From Candidatus Daviesbacteria bacterium (GTDB lineage: Bacteria; Patescibacteriota; Microgenomatia; Daviesbacterales; UBA10151): a stretch of 11,105 bases of DNA. The notes beneath the pieces are model-generated. The model was not told where the DNA came from and ran no database searches. It was given only the letters and a program-made list of their open reading frames with translations. The position numbers and the translations under genes were made by a program. Location: NCBI GenBank assembly GCA_016183225.1, contig JACPEZ010000048.1, positions 1-11,105 of the forward strand. Direction: 5' to 3'. Positions 6,701-11,105 of this stretch are shown one piece after another; the stretch's first letter is position 1; each line of letters opens with the position of its first letter.

Positions 6701-9700
6701 TCCTGGCAACTATGGCATACTGATAAAATTCAGCTATTTCTTTTAATTGAGTTTCGAGGTAAATCTCTTCACCCATCAGTTCCAAGCGTTTCAACCTTAT
6801 CTGCATTTGCTCAATATAGTCATCAAAATAACTGGGATTGGGGTAAGAGTAAATTACGGTGACGGGTTTATCCCTGGAAAAGGGCCTGAAAATGGCATCT
6901 TCAGCCCCACCTTCAGGTCTGATACCGGGCAGGACTAATTTATAAGGATCTCTTGCGCCGCCTTGTTTTTGAAAAGCTTCAGTATAAGGATCACCATATT
7001 TCTGGGCTATCTTCACCACATCATCTCTCACAAAAGGACTATGGTAGCCACCTGTTACACTTCCTATACTCACAATTTCTCCAGGCTTTTGATTGTGTTT
7101 ATAAGCTTGCCCTTGGTGTAACTCAATTAACCATTGCTTAAATTGAGGCAACGAAACATGCTGTCTTCCTCTTGCTAAATCTTCTAAAAATGCTAATCTG
7201 GTACTTATACTGAACATAATATAACGGGTAGTATCTGGATCAGACAGGTCAAAATCCGGCTGTGGCCCCTTGTAATATTTTTCGCTGACAATCCCTTGAT
7301 ATTTTTGTAACGAGCCATCCGAATCTCTTACTATACTCCTCCAGAATTCTCGCAACTCCTCTGTTTTCTGTCCATTTACCAAAGCTCTATTTACCTCCTC
7401 TAAACGCTCTACTTGGGTGGGGGGAGGATGAATAATATCATCAACCATTCTGGCTATATTCTCCCCAGAGTCTCTGGCAACACTTTCTACCCGCTGAACT
7501 ATTTGTACAGGCAAAGGTTTTCCTTCATTCGCAAGATCACTTGCCTTCTTCTTTAAACCTTTCCAGTTGGGCAACATGTATGCTGGTTCCTTCCCTCGGC
7601 TGACCGCCTCCAGCAGTTGTATGATGTAATAGGGACTAGCGCTTCCCACACCTGTAATCCTCCAGTCCAAAGGAATCGTCTGTTGGCTTTGCACAATTCT
7701 TATTAAGTCTTCCCAACTTGTGGCTTCTTCAATGTTTCTTTCAATGGCATCTTTAGCAAAAGCTGCTTCTAAATTATGGGCTACCTTATCTAAAGGATTT
7801 GATGGACAAGGAGTACTAACTGCAGCATAAACCACTGGCACTAAACCAAGAATAGGACATGGAGCAAGAGGTCTTCCTATAAGGTTATCTGCCACTCTAT
7901 CCAGACTATCTGCCACCTCGGCCAATTTACTGGCCGGGGGCTGGGCTCCTCCTGTCAAATCATCTATTACACCATCAACGGTTCTTTGAACTGCCTCAAC
8001 AGGATTGCCTGATCCTGCAGACACAAATTTGGCATCTTCCGGTGTAATTACCACTGCCGCTTTATTCAGATCATCTGCACCAGTTTGAGCCCTTTTGAGA
8101 CCTTGTGCAGCAGTTTGTTTAAAATTGGGATCACTGGTGGCTGTTCTAATTGCATCTAAGGCGGGATTCTCTATCCCCCCGCCATTTTCTATACTCCTCA
8201 CTAATGCTGCCGTGTCACCAGTCAAAAAAATATCCTCTCCGCTGACTGCTGCTACTGCCTCATTTATTCTTTCCAGGGCTTGTCTCTCTTCCGCTGTGTA
8301 TAACCCTCCTTTAGCACCTTTAGCCAAAACCTGCTCGGCCATTTCTACTACTTTTTCTCCCTCTTCTTTACCCAACTTTTGGAATACTTTACTGACCACC
8401 GGTTTGGCAATCTTGGACGCGGTGCCTTTGGCCAACATGGTTATCCCCTCCAGCGGCAAGGCCGGATCTATAAAAGTAGCTACTGCCACTGCCGTTAATA
8501 CTACAGTTTCTTCTTGCTTCTGAGATAATTGCTGCCCATAAAAGGTATTTTTCCTGATATGCACGCCTACATCTTCCCAAGCTCTGTAGGTTGCTTTAAC
8601 TCGTTGCAGCTGCTCCAGTGAAATACCCATTCCCCTGGCAACCTGCGGATCTGCAAATGCTATTCCTTTAGGATTACCATCAATGTAGTAATCTAAGAAT
8701 TCCCGATGCAGATCAAGAAATCTGGCCAGACTTTGAACTAAATTAGGATCCTCTGGTGCAAAACCGGGCTTAATCTCCTTAGCAAGGACATTGGCTTTCT
8801 CAATATCTTGCAGGGAAAGATTAGCCACTGCCAGATAGTTGTTACCCGTATCGGGATTCAACAAACAAAGATTCCCCATCTGTTTCCGACAAAAATCAAA
8901 CTCAAAGGCTGTTTCTTCGTAGACAGAGAGGGGAATAGCAAATTCTGCCACCATCTTGGCCACATCAAAATCCTCTATTTTGGAGAGCGCTTTTAAAAAA
9001 TACTCCTTTTTTTGCGGATCCCACTCCGATAGAGGTTTATCAACACTCTCCCCCAACTTCCCGGCCAGCTCAACAGCTTTGTTTTTACGCAAAACCGCAC
9101 CTAGATCCTCTCCTTTGGCCTGTACAGCCACGTCCCAAGTCACACAGCCTCTATTGATAAACGGAATCAAACAACCTCCCACATTTAATTTCTCTTCTTC
9201 GGCATCCAAATCAACCTTGAAAGTAGTTAGAACTGTTTTATTATCAGCTCCCTCACTGACTAATGCTTCTGCAGTCTGTACCCTTTCTTTCTGACGATTT
9301 TCTTCGCTTACTTGCGTTTGAGTAAGATCTACCCCCTGACAAGGATTTTCTTCTGGCAGGAAAAATCCTCCTGATTGGTAAGATGACAGGATAAACTCCT
9401 GACAGCGAGCTTCCAGAGTATCCTCTTTCTTATTTAAATTATTCAGCCAGCCAGAAAAAGCCTTTCCCAGAGCCTGACGGTTACTCTTGCCTAACTCTGG
9501 CAGATTTCTTTCTTCCAAGGCAGCTTGACCCAAAGAACCGAGGAAATTTCCCACATTGGTCTTGCTATCCTGGACAAATTTAAGAGGATCAAAACTAAAA
9601 CCAGTATCTATTGGTTTAAACAACTCTGTTGTAGTTGGCTCTGGAGACGGTTCCGTGGATGGTTCCGGCTGGTTTTGTAATCTTTCCTGCTCTTCCTGGC

Positions 9701-10319
9701 GTAACTGTAAATTCAAGGCTATTTGTTCTTGGAGAATGCATTCAGGATCAAACTCTGCTTCTTTAATGGGAGTACCATTGCAGGTATTCCAGAAAACCCG
9801 CAAACCCAGATTATCATCGCAATAACTTTTTTCCTCACAAACCTGCTGGGGTTCTCCCTGAGGTTCGGACGAAGGTTCAGGAAGTTGTTCTGGAGGTCTT
9901 TCGGTTGTATTCTGCGTCACATAACTGCCGCACCATTCGGGAAGATTACATTCTTCATTATTGTGCACATCATCTGCCACTACTCTCACTTCCCCGCTGC
10001 AACTGTCCTGCTCAATAATAGATGCCACTCCGCAGCCGGTGCATCGAAGAGGTGCGGATTGCCAGAGACATTGCCGGCTGGCCACCTCTTGGGTAACTTC
10101 CAAAGCAGTTAAATCCCTAACCGACATAGTAATGTTTAAGCTATTAGAGGTACAGACATTACCCTCACAACTAACCTGACCATCAGAAGAACTAACCCCA
10201 AAAGCGTTATAAGCCTGCAAAGAAGCCCTGCCTTTTAAAATTTGCTGCCTTTGCGATAAAAAAAGGCTGACCGCAATTCCCAGAAGCAAAATAACGACAA
10301 TGGCAATCTGTTTTTTCAT
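3765..10319 (-). CDS. giant exported multidomain protein, possible multi-effector toxin
   Basis: This is an intact 2184-residue frame starting two bases after the upstream gene's stop, with GGAG 11 bases before the ATG. Order of parts: signal anchor (about 5-22); Cys-rich head with 12 cysteines (51-194); Pro/Glu/Ser linker (138-160 and 217-232); a long, mostly helical region of unknown type with an internal hydrophobic stretch (605-632); a C-P-rich linker (816-842); a degenerate Fic-like domain (about 1000-1250); a second C-P-rich linker (1277-1307) and GGWVDN linker (about 1322-1342); a phosphoribosyltransferase domain (about 1350-1560, motif ILIVDDIARSGGKT at 1467-1480); a second GGWVDN linker (about 1590-1620); a TIKI/TraB/EreA-like domain (about 1660-1915); a linker; a methyltransferase-like domain (about 1975-2145); and a short tail. 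An exported chain carrying domains of PRPP-, SAM- and NTP-using families suggests delivery into another cell. No autoprotease or immunity gene is recognised. The overall function is inference. Confidence 0.85.
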   Translation of the reverse strand: MKKQIAIVVILLLGIAVSLFLSQRQQILKGRASLQAYNAFGVSSSDGQVSCEGNVCTSNSLNITMSVRDLTALEVTQEVASRQCLWQSAPLRCTGCGVASIIEQDSCSGEVRVVADDVHNNEECNLPEWCGSYVTQNTTERPPEQLPEPSSEPQGEPQQVCEEKSYCDDNLGLRVFWNTCNGTPIKEAEFDPECILQEQIALNLQLRQEEQERLQNQPEPSTEPSPEPTTTELFKPIDTGFSFDPLKFVQDSKTNVGNFLGSLGQAALEERNLPELGKSNRQALGKAFSGWLNNLNKKEDTLEARCQEFILSSYQSGGFFLPEENPCQGVDLTQTQVSEENRQKERVQTAEALVSEGADNKTVLTTFKVDLDAEEEKLNVGGCLIPFINRGCVTWDVAVQAKGEDLGAVLRKNKAVELAGKLGESVDKPLSEWDPQKKEYFLKALSKIEDFDVAKMVAEFAIPLSVYEETAFEFDFCRKQMGNLCLLNPDTGNNYLAVANLSLQDIEKANVLAKEIKPGFAPEDPNLVQSLARFLDLHREFLDYYIDGNPKGIAFADPQVARGMGISLEQLQRVKATYRAWEDVGVHIRKNTFYGQQLSQKQEETVVLTAVAVATFIDPALPLEGITMLAKGTASKIAKPVVSKVFQKLGKEEGEKVVEMAEQVLAKGAKGGLYTAEERQALERINEAVAAVSGEDIFLTGDTAALVRSIENGGGIENPALDAIRTATSDPNFKQTAAQGLKRAQTGADDLNKAAVVITPEDAKFVSAGSGNPVEAVQRTVDGVIDDLTGGAQPPASKLAEVADSLDRVADNLIGRPLAPCPILGLVPVVYAAVSTPCPSNPLDKVAHNLEAAFAKDAIERNIEEATSWEDLIRIVQSQQTIPLDWRITGVGSASPYYIIQLLEAVSRGKEPAYMLPNWKGLKKKASDLANEGKPLPVQIVQRVESVARDSGENIARMVDDIIHPPPTQVERLEEVNRALVNGQKTEELREFWRSIVRDSDGSLQKYQGIVSEKYYKGPQPDFDLSDPDTTRYIMFSISTRLAFLEDLARGRQHVSLPQFKQWLIELHQGQAYKHNQKPGEIVSIGSVTGGYHSPFVRDDVVKIAQKYGDPYTEAFQKQGGARDPYKLVLPGIRPEGGAEDAIFRPFSRDKPVTVIYSYPNPSYFDDYIEQMQIRLKRLELMGEEIYLETQLKEIAEFYQYAIVARMFSEVNQSLFMNMVNGLLEQRGLRAIPHGILDFAALRLQPDNFAKYFNDEVVRGQGVKSMDELQELWIKSRGLAPCPILVGLIPVVLAQGAGGGSPCPKNPLAAMARNAGNAFEKAKDGVGGWVDNIKGVFKRGEKEVSPSNLNFEEQTFIKSAERVSNITPEDIKLLDNVAKKVAEQAEQFDYVVVTGGSRDVSLVLLQKQGVNPKKIIEFDEYLNKIAYKDLSEFPDLPQLTDEQRTEIIRNALIAKGVSLNGLDKPRILIVDDIARSGGKTVEYLRRFEQIEGIGEYKFAVFASQFGEIELGNPLIFKTTPEELQKFPQLVFIPKGLTKEEERNAYLLLNDLAQTVSVRSNKGSYVNEVSDIVLAKVDEAASTGLQRIRSSSTPKNFFENVGDTVGGWVDNLKGVFKGKEKRIMKIEGQSNIPEAKQLFDEIQSAGNIPGDLKEVLDRKVSFDQYGARVANFTRFKARVGDNLLLGTTHTNTPAERALIDQFFEEVVKRDIDTVYFEQAPLNAGVDLKLWLASNGYISQQTAQLLGGNVDGSELIYLFEKLTKRGIKVVNMDLSSNPSVPALVFAIEHYGIERTVRDLNQHLFLVSQATLLSSAVDHLPVDVLRSEKIPEIITRLMNEAGSNIDPAKVRSLTEGRDFILEDLFTDAEREAYMLSVITGEKYAVAAHSGHTSSLAEKLFGKQKLQDLQLYVDGDKVGRIVNESGGVTREAIPHPKTLLEQAKDGVVGRWNGFIDGIVDMTTESTLGWVQKTKPGFNVHKTLQERKGAFVELAGPTPEGFEAAKVYGKEDKYFVSSSDGIQRQTDKELIVSNILPEGYVYSSKCNPPVAQEPISLLADATRVPLKNGSVGAIFISCLPKNTRKDTLKQAYNALEDEGLLIWQGGFPEDIIVAENTGFKIFSYAKRYFKNSDGTKDYEYRVVLQKTNAKGLESDQVIGKTPLEAIRNFFNGIFNAGKKQSLSWEVAWA
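3770..3827 (-). repeat. 58-bp direct repeat, copy B
   Basis: This is the 3' end of the giant gene, perfectly repeated at 2282-2339. It encodes FNGIFNAGKKQSLSWEVAW. Upstream of the repeat the two copies diverge at once in DNA sequence, though both encode linker-like residues. Confidence 0.9.
3885..4397 (-). other. SAM-methyltransferase-like domain of the giant protein
   Basis: Residues about 1975-2145 resemble a class I methyltransferase. The glycine-rich SAM loop is replaced by VELAGPTPEGF (E1988 to about F1997). About 65 residues on comes LLADATRVPLKNGSVGAIF with D2055, the usual motif for the strand and acidic turn before the active site. A helix and GLLIWQGGFPED follow, matching the late strand of Type 11 methyltransferases. 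The variant first loop leaves catalytic competence open. Confidence 0.55.
4575..5342 (-). other. TIKI/TraB/erythromycin-esterase-like domain of the giant protein
   Basis: Residues about 1660-1915 show the spaced motifs of this superfamily: LLLGTTHTNTP with H1688, then DTVYFEQ with E1716, a Leu-rich region with GIKVVNMDLS, and late in the domain DAEREAYMLSV and AVAAHSGHTSSL with H1885 and H1888. Members include metal-dependent proteases (TIKI), erythromycin esterases and TraB/PrgY-like proteins. Family assignment is by motif spacing only; the substrate is unknown. Confidence 0.55.
5473..5510 (-). repeat. linker DNA repeat, copy 2 (encodes GGWVDNLKGVFK)
   Basis: This matches 6307-6344 with two mismatches in 38 bases, in the same orientation and reading frame, 834 bp (278 codons) away. 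The shared Trp codons are W1607 here and W1329 in the other copy. The pair flanks the phosphoribosyltransferase cassette. Confidence 0.85.
5512..5545 (-). repeat. linker repeat, related to 2353-2386
   Basis: This encodes TPKNFFENVGDT inside the giant gene and matches the orphan fragment at 2353-2386 over 32 of 34 bases. Confidence 0.8.
5640..6272 (-). other. phosphoribosyltransferase domain of the giant protein
   Basis: Residues about 1350-1560 contain the PRPP-binding signature ILIVDDIARSGGKT (1467-1480): a hydrophobic strand, two acidic residues and a Gly/Ser/Thr loop. They also contain an earlier strand and loop, DYVVVTGGSRDVSLVLL (about 1388-1404), which fits the first strand and flexible region of type I phosphoribosyltransferases. 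The signature residues are intact, so this domain could bind PRPP. The second substrate cannot be told. Confidence 0.7.
6307..6344 (-). repeat. linker DNA repeat, copy 1 (encodes GGWVDNIKGVFK)
   Basis: Near-identical partner of 5473-5510. It begins the linker just before the phosphoribosyltransferase domain. Confidence 0.85.
6399..6482 (-). repeat. second Cys-Pro hydrophobic linker module of the giant protein
   Basis: Residues 1280-1307 read APCPILVGLIPVV, then LAQGAGGGSPCPKNP. They parallel residues 819-842, and the DNA shares runs such as ATAGGACATGGAGC. Both modules follow an Arg and a short hydrophobic core ending in VxA, like the end of a signal peptide, and each is bracketed by two Cys-Pro pairs (C1282 and C1303 here). 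Confidence 0.75.
6570..7322 (-). other. degenerate Fic-like (Fido) domain of the giant protein
   Basis: Residues about 1000-1250 follow the Fic pattern: a helix FKQWLIELHQ (H1068), a flap-like GGYHSPFVRDDVVKI (Y1092), and then AIVARMFSEVNQSLFMNMVN, where F1208, E1210 and N1212 fall at the positions of F, D and N in HPFxDGNGR. The catalytic His is Arg1206 and the last Gly-Arg is Gln-Ser, so AMP transfer by the usual route is unlikely. The match is by pattern and is the weakest of the domain calls. Confidence 0.4.
7794..7865 (-). repeat. first Cys-Pro hydrophobic linker module of the giant protein
   Basis: Residues 819-842 read APCPILGLVPVV, then YAAVSTPCPSNP, with C821 and C838. The module lies between the long helical region and the Fic-like domain and is repeated at 1280-1307 before the phosphoribosyltransferase cassette. 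Confidence 0.75.
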
Positions 10320-10321
10320 TT

Positions 10322-11044
10322 TTAACAGGGCTCCAATCTGTCAAAGTAGTATTGACAACTGCCACCGTCCCAATAACCTCCATATTTGTGCACAACTGTG
10401 CCGTCTTCGCAAAAATATACATTCTCATCGCATGATGGCTCTGGTTCTGGTTGGGATTCGGGAGGAGGCTGGCTTTGACCGCACCAGTCAGGGCCGGTGC
10501 AATAACCTGCCGTATCCCCCCCATAAAAAGCCTTCTCGTGCCTGCCGTCTTCGTCATAACAAGCCCAGATCTCTTCTCCACAACCTCCACATCTGACATA
10601 TTCGCTAAAATCTTGAGAATCATAACAGCCTCTTGGAGCCGGAGCCTGGTTGCAGGTTTCACTGCAGGCCGGATCAACAGCGCCATCGTATTTGCAAACT
10701 CCGCCTTGCCAGGTGCCGGTACAGGAACGCGTTCCTCCATAAGGACAATTCTGCGGATCTTCCTGATAAGGACAGGTTTGTGCGGGCGGCGGAGCCGGAG
10801 GAGGTTCATAATTAAAGATAAAACCCAAATATCTGGTTGAACCGTCATCGTAAGTAATAACAATGGGGATAGATTGACTTTTTTCACCGTTTAGACGGAT
10901 ATTGATTTTAGCCCCGGGATCATTTAAATCAATTTCCTGATCCTGGACAGTTATTCTGACTACAGCAGCTGCCAACACGCTGCCTGCCAGTATTAAACCC
11001 ACTAAAAAATAAACTGCTATAATGGACAGCCTTTTCAAACTCAT
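10322..11044 (-). CDS. secreted cysteine-rich protein
   Basis: This 240-residue protein starts with a signal peptide (basic MSLKRLS, a hydrophobic core, and probable cleavage after SVLA at residue 25). I chose ATG 11042-11044; the codon before it is TTG, a weaker start that would add one residue. After cleavage comes a beta-rich region (about 28-85) and a Pro-rich stretch (PPPAPPPA). Next is a region with 12 cysteines that includes CGGCG and DWCG, then a Pro/Glu linker, and a last block with four more cysteines. The even total of 16 suggests disulfides outside the cytoplasm. The order CxxCG, (D/E)WCG, Pro/Glu linker and a four-Cys block is the same as in the head of the giant protein that follows two bases later, so the two are likely related and act together. 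I do not recognise a named family. Confidence 0.8.
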   Translation of the reverse strand: MSLKRLSIIAVYFLVGLILAGSVLAAAVVRITVQDQEIDLNDPGAKINIRLNGEKSQSIPIVITYDDGSTRYLGFIFNYEPPPAPPPAQTCPYQEDPQNCPYGGTRSCTGTWQGGVCKYDGAVDPACSETCNQAPAPRGCYDSQDFSEYVRCGGCGEEIWACYDEDGRHEKAFYGGDTAGYCTGPDWCGQSQPPPESQPEPEPSCDENVYFCEDGTVVHKYGGYWDGGSCQYYFDRLEPC

Positions 11045-11105
11045 CAAATACCCGTCACAATTTCAGCTTACTCCAACACTACCCACCCCCGCAAGTCTTT
11101 TTTGG

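Noticed and set aside
6184..10840. Several plus-strand open frames of 60-145 codons (for example 6184-6621, 8095-8523, 9723-10112, 10451-10840)
   Set aside because: They lie antisense to the giant gene and the Cys-rich gene, have no ribosome binding site or family features, and are explained as shadows of the coding strand.
10207..10887. A 226-codon open frame on the minus strand overlapping the secreted Cys-rich gene
   Set aside because: It overlaps two better genes in another frame and lacks any recognisable domain. The overlapping frame has a signal peptide, paired cysteines and a two-base junction with the giant gene.

Overview
The window is a bacterial stretch in which every supportable gene lies on the minus strand, so it reads from right to left. 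The sequence is AT-rich, and TGA is used as a stop (the giant gene, the Fic gene and the SdrD-like gene all end in TGA). Secreted proteins start with a short signal anchor followed by a polar Q/K/R stretch, and the gene density and gene types look like a Candidate Phyla Radiation genome (Microgenomates-like). That placement is an inference from style; no marker gene is present.

Right to left: (1) 11044-10322 encodes a secreted cysteine-rich protein. (2) Two bases later, 10319-3765 encodes a giant exported protein of 2184 residues. It has a signal anchor, a Cys-rich head related to the preceding protein, Pro/Glu/Ser linkers, a long helical region with an internal hydrophobic segment, and then a series of enzyme-like domains: a degenerate Fic-like (Fido) domain, a phosphoribosyltransferase, a TIKI/TraB/erythromycin-esterase-like domain and a SAM-methyltransferase-like domain. 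These are separated by recurring linker modules and closed by a short tail. (3) 3709-3122 and 3128-2409 encode an AbiEi/AbiEii type IV toxin-antitoxin pair. (4) 2399-2277 is an orphan copy of the giant protein's linker and tail. (5) 2244-1213 and 1216-596 encode a Fic-family AMPylase-type protein and a membrane-anchored protein ending in the start of an SdrD-B-like repeat. (6) 564-346 encodes a small unknown protein. (7) 232-1 is the start of a DUF3800-like gene that runs off the window.

The most notable system is the giant protein. It is exported, yet it carries domains whose families use cytoplasmic cofactors (PRPP, SAM, and NTP for Fic). This fits a multi-effector toxin delivered into another cell better than an extracellular enzyme. 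Nearly identical DNA repeats, in the same frame and 834 bp apart, flank the phosphoribosyltransferase cassette. A perfect 58-bp direct repeat of the gene's 3' end flanks the AbiE module. Together they suggest that effector cassettes and the toxin-antitoxin module are exchanged by recombination between repeated linker/tail sequences.

Transcription signals are simple. A consensus promoter (TTGACT, 17 bp, TATAAT) lies directly in front of the Fic gene. Extended -10 boxes (TGnTATAAT or TGnTATACT) precede AbiEi, the small ORF and the DUF3800-like gene. For the Fic and DUF3800-like genes the -10 box is 6-7 bases from the ATG, so their transcripts are probably leaderless. No convincing rho-independent terminator, RNA gene, CRISPR array or IS element was seen.
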